Shown: positions 1-7,450 of the stretch, one piece after another
Layout of the letters: every line of letters starts with the position of its first letter
Numbering within the stretch: the first letter of the stretch is position 1
Origin: JAJFUI01 sp039698035
Lineage (GTDB): Bacteria; Planctomycetota; Planctomycetia; Pirellulales; Thermoguttaceae
Length of the DNA: 33,818 nucleotides
Assembly (NCBI GenBank): GCA_039698035.1
Contig: JBDKSW010000016.1
Location: forward strand, 1 to 33,818
Direction: 5' to 3'
The notes under the pieces: model-generated
Told to the model about the DNA's origin: nothing
Databases searched by the model: none
What the model saw: only the letters and a program-made list of their open reading frames with translations
Made by a program: the position numbers and the translations under genes

Positions 1-3000
1 CATAGGTGCGAACGGTTCGGCCCAGCGAGTCGTAAACCGTCTTGGTGAACGCCTGACTGCCGGGCGACTGCTGCTTGATGACGCTGCCGGCCGGGTCGTA
101 CCAGGTGTGGCTTGCGAGCGCGTTGCCGACGGCGCCGTCGATAATGCTGACGCCAAACTGCTTGGCGAGATAGACGCGGCCGCGTGTGTCGTAGCTTGTC
201 TCGCTTTGGGCGATGAGCAGATCGTCGGGATTCGCGCCGCCGTCCGGGTCGGGCCCGTCCTTGGCGACGTCGTGATAGCGTTCCGTCTTGACCGTTCGGC
301 CCAGATTGTCGTAATAGGCGCGTGTGAAGGTGGCCGGCGTGTTGTCGTCGAACGGATCGAGCGTGAACTCGCGCCGGTCACGCCAGTCGTAGAAGTATTC
401 GGTCGTGCGCGCCGTGTCGGCGTCGGCGTATTGGATCGACGCGATGAGTTGGCCCGCCCCGCCGCCGCCGCAACTGCTGCAACCGCCGCCGCCGGCGTAG
501 TGCGACTCGCCGACCAGCACCATGTTGTTCGTGCTGACGCCGGAACTGGAGCTGCTGTCGGCGCTCGTCGAGGAGCTGCTGGAGCTGGAAAGGCCGGTCG
601 GATCGGTGTCGGTCGCGCCCGTGTCGTCCGTTCCGACCCAAACCTGGACGGTTCGGCCGAGGGCGTCGAACAGGGTGCGGGTGATGGTGCCGCCCGGCGT
701 TGTGGTCATGTTTTGCCGGCCCTGGGCGTCGTAGCCGTAGACCGTTTCGTCATAGTGGAGCCCGGAAAGGCCCTCGCCGGCGGTGGGGATCGTGTGATAG
801 ACGCGGACGGAACCGACGCGACCGTTTTCGTCATACTGCGTGGTAGTCCAGCGAACATAGGATGGCTGGGTGAACTCGTCGTCGGCCGAGAGCTTTCCGA
901 CGGTGGACGCCCGCACGGCTTGGATCGACTCGATAGTCCGCCCGGCGGGATCTTTTTTGACGATCGAGACCGGATTGACGAGCGTGTACTCGCCCGATTC
1001 GACGATCTGATAGCCTTGGGCCGACCAGACCTCGTCGCCGACGCTGGCGTCTACCCCCGCGATGTAGGCGGTCCAGCTTGCCGTGCGAATGGTCTGGCCG
1101 CTCGCGCCTTCTTCCGAGGACAGCGGGGAAACATGGGACGGGCCGAGCGTTTCGACCAGCCGGTCGAGCGAATCGTAGCCGTAGTCGGTCACCCGATGGA
1201 GGCCGCCGCCGGTGGGCGTGGACCAGCCGGTGGGCAGATCGAGCAGGCTGCCGTCCACGTCCTGAATCGATTGGACGATGTCGCCCGTCAGCGCGTCGTA
1301 CTGGTTGTAGCTGATCGTGCCGCGCTCGTCGCGCGACCAAATCAGGTTGCCGCGGAGGTCGAACCGCTCCGTGCGCGTGGCCGAGACGCCCGAGCCGTTT
1401 TGCGCGACAGGCACGGCGGGCAACACGGTGGTTCGCTCCTCGACCTGGAACGTGCCCGAGTGCCAAGAAGTGTTCTGATATTCGGTCGTCACGCCGTCGG
1501 TGTCGGTGCTGCCTTCGGCCGGGTAGACCGTCTCACGCCAGAGCGGGTAGATCATGAGCGACAGATCGTCCTCGCCATCCTCGTAAGTCACCTCGTGCTG
1601 GCGGTACTCATATTTCCCGAGCAGGAGTTGCGTGCCGGTCGTGCCGTGCTGGATCTTGTCGAACTCGCGATAGCCGGTGACCTTGCCGCCGTCCGTCGCG
1701 GTGTTCGTTTCCGTATAGTAAGTGTAGCGTTGGATGAGGCCGTCGGTCTCGGAGAGCGTGACCGTTGGATTGTCGCTGCTATACTGGGGAAACTCGGGGT
1801 CGGGCGTCGCATGGGTCAGGCTATCGATCGCGCCGGGAGTGGCGTGCAGGATAAGATTGCCGTCGTCGTTGTACTGCCAGTATTCGCGGGAAATGTCGCC
1901 GTCGGCCGTGGTCTCCCGAATCAGCGGATTGCCGACGTTGTTGGTGTATTCGACCGTCACGGCGCCGCCTGGATTGGTTGTGGTCGTCTTCAGCGTCCAC
2001 TGGTTGTAGCCCGTGCCCTCTCCATCGTATTCGACCGTCTCGATGTCGTAGCGGGCGCCGCCGCGAAGGATCTTGGTTTTGATTTGCTCGGTTTCATCGT
2101 CGTAGGTTAGCGACACGGATGCGTACTGGGCGAACACTGCGTCGTCGGCGATTGTTGGCTCGGCGACAGCCGACAGATCGAGATAGTCCTCGGCGCTCAG
2201 CGCGTATTTCAGCGCGCCGACCGGTCCGCCGGCCTCGCCCGAATAGTAACGATAATAGCCCATCACCCGCCATGGCCCCGTCGTGCCTTCGCGGTAGAGC
2301 ACCTGCTCCAGACTGCTGGCATTTGCATAGGCATACTCATATCGGACCCTGGCGATGGTGCGCGCTGGGCTGCTTTGCCGGACGAGTGTCACCAGGAAAA
2401 GCCGCTCGTTGGGGCCGTCCACCGACTCGAACGCCTCGTAGGTATACTCGTAGGACTCGGAGACCGTATTGTTGTCGGCGTCGAGGTAGCTCGCACGAAT
2501 TCTCTTGATGTGCGAATAGTCGGTGTACTCCTCGACAACCGAGCTGTATCCGCCGGTGTCGGAATAGCCGGCGAAACGGCCCTTGTGCTCGCCGTCGGCA
2601 AAGCCGCGGAACTTCCACTGACTGCCGTCGGGGCTCAGCAGCAGAAAGCCGTCGGTGGTTTGCGATAGTTGATAGTTGTGTCCGCGCGGCACATAGACGC
2701 TCTCAGGTCGATCGAACCAGAGCGGCGACATCGATGGCACGACGGCCACGACCGGCCGGTTGTCATCGCCCGTGTCCTGGTCGGCCAGGTACGGCCAAGA
2801 AGAATAGAGCCAGTTATTGCCGCCGCCGAAATCAAAGGTCGCCGGCTCGGACGCTTCGCCGTTCCGGGGCGAACCGGTCGTCCGGAGCGAGGCGCTGTAC
2901 ACGCGCGAATGACCCGGCTTGCTGCGGCCGGCCGGCAGATCGTTGCTCGCGGCGACCGGCTGGCAAGGACATTGACACGCACCGGGAAAAACGCACTGGC

Positions 3001-3037
3001 CTTCGCCCTTCTTCGAGACCTGGACTTGGCAACTCAT
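1..3037 (-). CDS. RHS/YD-repeat protein, C-terminus beyond the window
   Basis: An open minus-strand frame of 1012 codons runs from an ATG at 3037 off the left edge without a stop. The start has a good AAGGAA ribosome site about 7 nt upstream. YD-type repeats are readable in the distal two thirds, for example YDSLGRTV, YDALTGDI, YGYDSLDRLVE, FDALGRTVQVW and YDNLGRTVK, each ~20-40 residues apart. This is the RHS family, which builds large beta-cage shells around C-terminal cargo, often toxins or adhesins. No signal peptide is visible; the N-terminus is cysteine-rich instead (CVFPGACQCPCQ). Two insertions break the repeat pattern: a serine-rich stretch at about residues 812-835 (plus-strand 537-603) and a Gly-rich CSSC segment at about 846-864. 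The C-terminal cargo and any immunity gene are outside the window, so the toxin question cannot be answered. Family assignment is firm; function is not. Confidence 0.9.
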   Translation of the reverse strand, partial: MSCQVQVSKKGEGQCVFPGACQCPCQPVAASNDLPAGRSKPGHSRVYSASLRTTGSPRNGEASEPATFDFGGGNNWLYSSWPYLADQDTGDDNRPVVAVVPSMSPLWFDRPESVYVPRGHNYQLSQTTDGFLLLSPDGSQWKFRGFADGEHKGRFAGYSDTGGYSSVVEEYTDYSHIKRIRASYLDADNNTVSESYEYTYEAFESVDGPNERLFLVTLVRQSSPARTIARVRYEYAYANASSLEQVLYREGTTGPWRVMGYYRYYSGEAGGPVGALKYALSAEDYLDLSAVAEPTIADDAVFAQYASVSLTYDDETEQIKTKILRGGARYDIETVEYDGEGTGYNQWTLKTTTTNPGGAVTVEYTNNVGNPLIRETTADGDISREYWQYNDDGNLILHATPGAIDSLTHATPDPEFPQYSSDNPTVTLSETDGLIQRYTYYTETNTATDGGKVTGYREFDKIQHGTTGTQLLLGKYEYRQHEVTYEDGEDDLSLMIYPLWRETVYPAEGSTDTDGVTTEYQNTSWHSGTFQVEERTTVLPAVPVAQNGSGVSATRTERFDLRGNLIWSRDERGTISYNQYDALTGDIVQSIQDVDGSLLDLPTGWSTPTGGGLHRVTDYGYDSLDRLVETLGPSHVSPLSSEEGASGQTIRTASWTAYIAGVDASVGDEVWSAQGYQIVESGEYTLVNPVSIVKKDPAGRTIESIQAVRASTVGKLSADDEFTQPSYVRWTTTQYDENGRVGSVRVYHTIPTAGEGLSGLHYDETVYGYDAQGRQNMTTTPGGTITRTLFDALGRTVQVWVGTDDTGATDTDPTGLSSSSSSSTSADSSSSSGVSTNNMVLVGESHYAGGGGCSSCGGGGAGQLIASIQYADADTARTTEYFYDWRDRREFTLDPFDDNTPATFTRAYYDNLGRTVKTERYHDVAKDGPDPDGGANPDDLLIAQSETSYDTRGRVYLAKQFGVSIIDGAVGNALASHTWYDPAGSVIKQQSPGSQAFTKTVYDSLGRTVRTY

Positions 3038-3431
3038 GATTCGTTCCTTTGATTGGAAGCTTGAAGTCAATTGTGTGGCGGCGATCGAACCACAACGATC
3101 GCGGAAGTCGATTGGCGCGGTTCGGCCGCATTGCCTCTTGGTCGGCAAGCGTCCGCGAACACGGCTCCGTGTGTCGCGCTCAGGCGGCCTGATGTTCGTC
3201 CGATCGTAACGAAAACAAATGCGTTCTCAAGATTAGTTTTCAGGCCAACTTGACAATGCAGGCGCGTCGGCGCCGTTGCAATGAAAAATGTCGCGTGGCT
3301 CGAAAACCGATCTTGAGATTGCATGCCGGCGTGTTACGATCGCTCGGGCACGGCGAAAACATTCGCCAATGAAAGGCGACGCCGCTTCACCGGCGTGCAG
3401 AATCATTCCCACCGTTGCGAGGAGAAAGATC
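3038..3431. other. Divergent intergenic region between the RHS gene and the Ser-rich cassette
   Basis: This 394-bp region separates two genes transcribed away from each other, so it should hold both promoters. No convincing -35/-10 pair was found. The frame of the plus-strand gene stays open upstream to 3288, but the ribosome site at 3419-3428 points to the ATG at 3432. An imperfect inverted repeat is listed separately. Confidence 0.6.
3221..3322. repeat. Imperfect inverted repeat in the divergent promoter region
   Basis: The arm at 3221-3241 is complementary to the arm at 3302-3322 at 17 of 21 positions. The core arms CTCAAGATTAGTTTTC (3226-3241) and GAAAACCGATCTTGAG (3302-3317) differ at two positions only. 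The 60-bp spacer is too long for a simple terminator. The placement between divergent genes suggests a paired operator site or a long-range dyad. This is seen directly; the regulatory role is inference. Confidence 0.45.
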
Positions 3432-4088
3432 ATGGCCACGACCAATCCGGGCCGCTGTTGCGTCCCAACACCATGCAGTTCCGACAGCTCCAACGACTCG
3501 AACAGCATTAGCGGATCGAGCAGTTCCGACGGCGCCGCGTCGTCGTCATCGTCCTCCGAAAGCGGATCGTCGAATGTCGACAACAGCTCGTCGTTGGAAC
3601 TGTCCAGCTCGTCGAGCAGCAGCTCCAGCAGCGACTCCAGCAGCAGCTCGAGCAGCTCCGCTGCTGAATGCGAGTGCTGCTTGCCGGGCACGGTACCGGC
3701 CATCATCTACGCATCAATTTCGGGCGCTGAAAACCCGGGCTATTGGTGGTGCGAAGAATCTGGCATCAATTATGCTGCCTGGTTCAATAACTACACCTGG
3801 TATCTTGCGCCCGATGGCGAATGTTACTGGAGTGAGGTAGCACACATTGGCGGGGACGTTTACGCCCGCATGGCAATGAGCATAGAGAATGGTTGGCTGG
3901 CTCACAGAGGTCTGGCGATTGGATACATGGACAACGGCCAATTCAAGGCGGCCGAGTATGTAGAGGGTCACTCGCTTACACTGGAAACAGCCGATTGCTC
4001 GACGATCAATGGTTACATCCCGGTGGATGACGGCTTTGACTGTGTCGATTTCCCGGTAGAAACCTGTCTCTTGCACGTATGGGTCTGA
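3432..4088 (+). CDS. Cys-capped poly-serine protein of unknown function
   Basis: A 218-residue protein. The ATG at 3432 is preceded by AGGAGAAAG (3419-3428). Residues 1-15 hold a CC and a further Cys (C9, C10, C15). Residues 16-76 are a low-complexity Ser linker with scattered Asp, Glu, Asn and Gly. A second Cys group, CECC (C80, C82, C83), opens a C-terminal domain (84-218) rich in Trp, Tyr and Gly with further cysteines and a predicted beta-rich look. There is no signal peptide or membrane segment. From memory, planctomycetes encode many proteins with a Ser linker followed by a Cys-Pro-led beta domain, and this one resembles them, but no named family was recognised. It leads a cassette with a 1-nt gap to the zinc-ribbon gene and two glycosyltransferases behind it. 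An O-glycosylated scaffold is a reasonable hypothesis only. Confidence 0.75.
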   Translation: MATTNPGRCCVPTPCSSDSSNDSNSISGSSSSDGAASSSSSSESGSSNVDNSSSLELSSSSSSSSSSDSSSSSSSSAAECECCLPGTVPAIIYASISGAENPGYWWCEESGINYAAWFNNYTWYLAPDGECYWSEVAHIGGDVYARMAMSIENGWLAHRGLAIGYMDNGQFKAAEYVEGHSLTLETADCSTINGYIPVDDGFDCVDFPVETCLLHVWV

Positions 4089-4089
4089 C

Positions 4090-4554
4090 GTGGCACGCTG
4101 CAAATGGCTGTTGATGAACAATGCGCCGGGACAATACCAGTGCTCAGTCTGCCGCGCCGTTCTCAAGGTGTCGGCCGACAAGCTGGCGGAGGTGGGCGCG
4201 CGTATGCCCGATTGCGGCGGTGTCGGGACACGACCGGCGATTCCAGAGCCGCGCACGACGAGTGAGCTGACAGCGGCTGCCGCCGAGTTGGGCCTCACCT
4301 ACGCGCGACGCTATGCCAAGGCAATCACCAAGTGGGTTGCGGCCGGCAAGCCCAAACGGTCTGACGAGGACGTCGCGCGGATTCTGGCGATTTGCCAGAG
4401 CAACGAGTGCGGAAAGTATGCGGTGAACGCGCTGATTGGCGGGCGATGCACCGTCTGCGGCTGTCGCGTGAACAGCTCGCAGATGGCGCTGGCCAACAAG
4501 ATTCGCATGGCGACGGAAGAATGCCCTCAACAACGATGGAAGCAAGAATCATGA
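4090..4554 (+). CDS. Small zinc-ribbon protein
   Basis: A 154-residue protein starting at a GTG one base after the preceding stop; an ATG at 4114 is an alternative. The N-terminus has C4 and CSVC (C18, C21) and later a DCGG. The C-terminal ~50 residues carry ICQSNEC, then CTVCGC, then ATEECPQQRW. This Cys pattern followed by a CP-x-x-(K/R)-W tail is typical of short zinc-ribbon proteins that I recall from phages and phage-like islands; that link is from memory. The central segment (about 55-100) looks helical. The gene overlaps the next by 4 bases (ATGA), so translation of the two is probably coupled. A structural or accessory role for the cassette is inferred; no enzymatic motif is visible. 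Confidence 0.75.
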   Translation: MARCKWLLMNNAPGQYQCSVCRAVLKVSADKLAEVGARMPDCGGVGTRPAIPEPRTTSELTAAAAELGLTYARRYAKAITKWVAAGKPKRSDEDVARILAICQSNECGKYAVNALIGGRCTVCGCRVNSSQMALANKIRMATEECPQQRWKQES

Positions 4555-5942
4555 CGGAACGATTCACTTCAGCGAGACTGAGGTCCTATTTCGACCGGGT
4601 GGTGGTCATCAACCTTCGCCGCCGTCCGGACCGGTTGGCCGCGTTTCAAAAGGTTCTCGACGACGGCGCGTGGCCGTTTCGCGAGCCAGACGTGTTCGCC
4701 GCGGTCGATGGCAACGCCGTGCCGTTGCCCAATGGATGGAACGCCGGCGGCGGGGCCTATGGCTGCATGCAATCGCATCGCCAGATCCTCGAGCGGGCGA
4801 TCCTCGACAACGTGCGGACGCTGTTGGTCTTGGAAGACGATCTGGTCCTGTGCCCGGAGTTTCCTGAGAAGATTGGCGCGTTTCTTGCCGACGTTCCCGA
4901 CGATTGGGACCAGCTAATGCTTGGAGGCCAGCACATTGCGGGCCCCACAGCAATCCAAGCCGGCGTTGACGGCCGGCCCGGCATCGTCCAATGCGTCAAC
5001 TGCCAGCGGACGCACGCCTACGCGATTCGTGGACGGTTCTTGCGAGACCTTTATCAGAAATGGGTGTCCAATCAGGGACACTGCGACCACGTCATGGGGC
5101 CGCTTCAGAAGGAGTACAAAGTCTACTCGCCCGACCCGTTCGTCTGCGGTCAGGCTCGCAGCAAGTCGGACATCAACGGCGCACTGAATCCCGCGAAGTT
5201 CTGGGTTTCGCCGACGAGCGATCAGCCGGTGGTGCTGCTGCACGCGCCACGCGAGGTGGTGCGAGCGCTCCGGCGACGGGGACTTCACACGGGCTACTGC
5301 CGCGATGCCGAGACGGACATCGACGTCGGGCTGCGCGACCTGTTCGCCAAGCGAACGCGGCATCCATCGCACGAGTTGCGGCGTTGGGTCGACGCCATTC
5401 AGTGGGAAGTCGCTTCGGCCCAGGGGCTGACTTGCACGGTCTGGCATCCGGAGGCGACCCTGTCGCTCGTGAAGGAAGCCGCCAGTGGGCCGGTGTTCGA
5501 GATTGCCGCTGAAACCGTGGAGGAGGCCCTGGCTGCGTTCGAGGCGATCCCCGAGTTGAGCCGTCGCCTGACAACGCCGCGGCCCGAGCCGCCGATCGTG
5601 TTGGTGAAGGCGCCGCGCGCGGTGGTGGCCGAGATGCGCGCTCACGGCTTCCACACGGGCTATTCCCGGGACCGCTTCACGGACGTGGATACCGGCCTCA
5701 TGCGTATCTTTCGGCATCCCGACCGTGCGTGGCAAGTGTCGGAGTTTCAAAAATGGCTTGGTTGCGTGCGCGCGGAGGCCGAGACCATGCCCAAGGGGCT
5801 CGTCGCCGTCTGGCATCCCCAGGCGACGGCGGACTTGATCGAGGAGGCGGCCGGCGAGCCAGTTACCGTCCTTGCGGGCGACACGCTCGACGAGGTGTTG
5901 CGAGATCGGGAAATGAAAATGGAACATCATCATGCATTCTGA
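4551..5942 (+). CDS. GT25-like glycosyltransferase with two C-terminal repeat modules
   Basis: A 463-residue protein. The ATG at 4551 overlaps the upstream stop in ATGA. Although the frame is open further upstream, that part lies inside the zinc-ribbon gene. Residues 15-215 match family GT25 (LOS-type galactosyl/glucosyltransferases): VVVINLRRRPDRL at the N-terminus, the SHRQILERA helix, the LVLEDDLVL acidic motif (E95, D96, D97), and the PDPFV segment near the domain end. After this, residues about 226-329 and 348-450 are two diverged copies of one module. Shared positions include APR-x-VV, HTGY-x-RD, TD-x-D-x-GL, WHP-x-AT and EAA. The module was not recognised. The donor and acceptor sugars are unknown. 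The acceptor could be the Ser-rich protein encoded two genes upstream, which is inference. The last codons overlap the next gene by 11 bp. Confidence 0.85.
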   Translation: MTERFTSARLRSYFDRVVVINLRRRPDRLAAFQKVLDDGAWPFREPDVFAAVDGNAVPLPNGWNAGGGAYGCMQSHRQILERAILDNVRTLLVLEDDLVLCPEFPEKIGAFLADVPDDWDQLMLGGQHIAGPTAIQAGVDGRPGIVQCVNCQRTHAYAIRGRFLRDLYQKWVSNQGHCDHVMGPLQKEYKVYSPDPFVCGQARSKSDINGALNPAKFWVSPTSDQPVVLLHAPREVVRALRRRGLHTGYCRDAETDIDVGLRDLFAKRTRHPSHELRRWVDAIQWEVASAQGLTCTVWHPEATLSLVKEAASGPVFEIAAETVEEALAAFEAIPELSRRLTTPRPEPPIVLVKAPRAVVAEMRAHGFHTGYSRDRFTDVDTGLMRIFRHPDRAWQVSEFQKWLGCVRAEAETMPKGLVAVWHPQATADLIEEAAGEPVTVLAGDTLDEVLRDREMKMEHHHAF

Positions 5943-7371
5943 GCCGCATCTGTGGTTGTACTGGGAAGGTCCCATGCCGGCCTACATTCGTTTGTGCGCC
6001 GACCTGCTCTTGGCGTACCATCCGGACGCCGTGCTGTTGGGGCCGGACGACTTGCCGGCCCTGGGCTTCTCTGAAGAAGTCTTGGCCGCGATCGCCAAAT
6101 GGCATGTCTGCCAGCGATCCGACGCGATCCGAACAATGCTGCTTGCTGCGCACGGCGGCATGTGGTGCGACATCGATTGCATTCCGTTGCGGTCTTTTCG
6201 GCATTTTGCTCGGCTTGCCGAGAGGTCGCCTTCTGGCATCGCCGCGTACGACTCGACGGACAACACCATTGGCGTCGGTTTCTTCGCCGCCCGCAGTGGC
6301 GGCTCGGTGATTTCGCGTCTTGACGAACACGTGAGGCGGGTCGTCGGATCGGGCCGCAGCCCCGGTTGGCTCGAAGTCAGCAGCGAGCCGATGACGCAAA
6401 TCGTCCGCGAGGTCGGCCGAGAGCAATGCCCGATCATTCCGCTGGAGCAGGTTGCGCCGATCTCCTGGCGCGACATGCGCCTATTTGGCCACCGAGATTC
6501 GGACGCAAACCATCGTCAGTGGGTGTCCATCCGACCGTCGACGTATTGCTTCATGCTGAGCAATCAGGTGCTCGGCAGCGAAACGGATGTGCATCGGCTG
6601 ACGCGACACGAGTTGCTGACCTCCGACCGATTGATCTCGTTCCTTTTCCGAGAGTCGTTCGCTCGCCTAGAGGCGATGCAGGCGGCGCCGCTCGCGTCAG
6701 GGAAGGCCGTCATGGCGATCAATCTCTACGAAGACGACATGCCTGAAAATGTCCGCGCCTCGCAGCGCGCCGCGGCCGAGCGATGGGGCGCGGAATACGT
6801 GGAAATCACTCGGCCGCGATTTGGGTGGCAGGATGCCTACCTGGAAAAACTTCATTTGGATTACCACGCCGCCGCGTACGAACGAGTGGTTTACCTCGAC
6901 CGCGATGTCATCGTCCGCGCCGATTGTCCCAACCTCTTCGACGCGACCCCTGAAACGCATCTAGGCGCAGTCGCTTCGGAGCAAGACGGCCACCGATTGC
7001 TCGTCCAAATCCAGCCCAAGATGGATCCAATCTGCCGTCGGATTGGCGTGCCGATGGAGTACACGACCGAGTACATCAACTCGGGAGTGCTCGTGTTCGG
7101 GCCGCATGTCCATCGGCCGGCGTTCGAGGCGGCCCGCTGTCTGCACGGACTAACGCCCGAGCGGTGTTGGGAGGTGTACGACCAGGGCTGCCTGGGGCTC
7201 GGCATCAAGTGGTCTGGCACGCCGTTGCATCGTCTGCCTTCCCAGTTCAACCGCTGCGGCGAGCGTCTCTGGAAGCACTGGACGCCGAAAATGGACTGCT
7301 ACGTCTGGCATTTCTGCGGCAAGAAGGATCGGCAGTCGATGCAAAGCACGAACTGGCAGGATGTCGGCTGA
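5932..7371 (+). CDS. Two-domain glycosyltransferase, GT32-like plus GT8-like
   Basis: A 479-residue protein whose ATG at 5932 lies inside the end of the previous gene. Residues 1-240 look like the GT32/capsular-polysaccharide type: LWLYWEGPMP at the start, then SDAIRTMLLAAHGGMWCDID with the metal-binding DID at 80-82. Residues 258-479 look like GT8: YLDRDVIVRADCPNLFD with DRD at 323-325, YINSGVLVF, DQGCLG, and a C-terminal HFCGKKD matching the usual His-Phe-x-Gly-x-x-Lys motif of GT8. Both active sites appear intact, so the protein could add two sugars in succession. It is soluble, with no membrane helices, and would act in the cytoplasm on nucleotide-sugar donors. It ends the cassette; an inverted repeat follows at once. 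Confidence 0.85.
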   Translation: MHSEPHLWLYWEGPMPAYIRLCADLLLAYHPDAVLLGPDDLPALGFSEEVLAAIAKWHVCQRSDAIRTMLLAAHGGMWCDIDCIPLRSFRHFARLAERSPSGIAAYDSTDNTIGVGFFAARSGGSVISRLDEHVRRVVGSGRSPGWLEVSSEPMTQIVREVGREQCPIIPLEQVAPISWRDMRLFGHRDSDANHRQWVSIRPSTYCFMLSNQVLGSETDVHRLTRHELLTSDRLISFLFRESFARLEAMQAAPLASGKAVMAINLYEDDMPENVRASQRAAAERWGAEYVEITRPRFGWQDAYLEKLHLDYHAAAYERVVYLDRDVIVRADCPNLFDATPETHLGAVASEQDGHRLLVQIQPKMDPICRRIGVPMEYTTEYINSGVLVFGPHVHRPAFEAARCLHGLTPERCWEVYDQGCLGLGIKWSGTPLHRLPSQFNRCGERLWKHWTPKMDCYVWHFCGKKDRQSMQSTNWQDVG

Positions 7372-7372
7372 C

Positions 7373-7450
7373 GGCAAGGCGGCGCGTCGAGCGGTTCTCG
7401 ACATGCCGCATGCATGGTTGCACGTTGGCGACTCGGCATGCCGCCTTGCC
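7373..7450. terminator. Inverted repeat between convergent genes, probable bidirectional terminator
   Basis: GGCAAGGCGGC (7373-7383) is perfectly complementary to GCCGCCTTGCC (7440-7450). The 11-bp arms enclose a 56-base spacer that itself contains ATGCCGC and GGCATG segments able to pair. It fills the whole gap between the stop codons of two convergent genes. There is no clear T-run, so classical intrinsic termination is uncertain. Confidence 0.5.

Noticed and set aside
107..2110. A 667-codon plus-strand open frame
   Set aside because: It is antisense to the RHS gene, whose YD repeats are clear on the minus strand. The translation is low-complexity Ala/Arg/Val with no domain.
3493..3665. 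Possible DNA tandem repeat in the Ser-rich gene
   Set aside because: The serine codons (AGC, TCG, TCC) vary along the run with no fixed period, so it is low-complexity coding sequence rather than a tandem repeat array.
3233..3706. Minus-strand frame rich in Leu and Glu
   Set aside because: It is the complement of the serine-codon run in the Ser-rich gene; the Leu/Glu repeats are a by-product of those codons.
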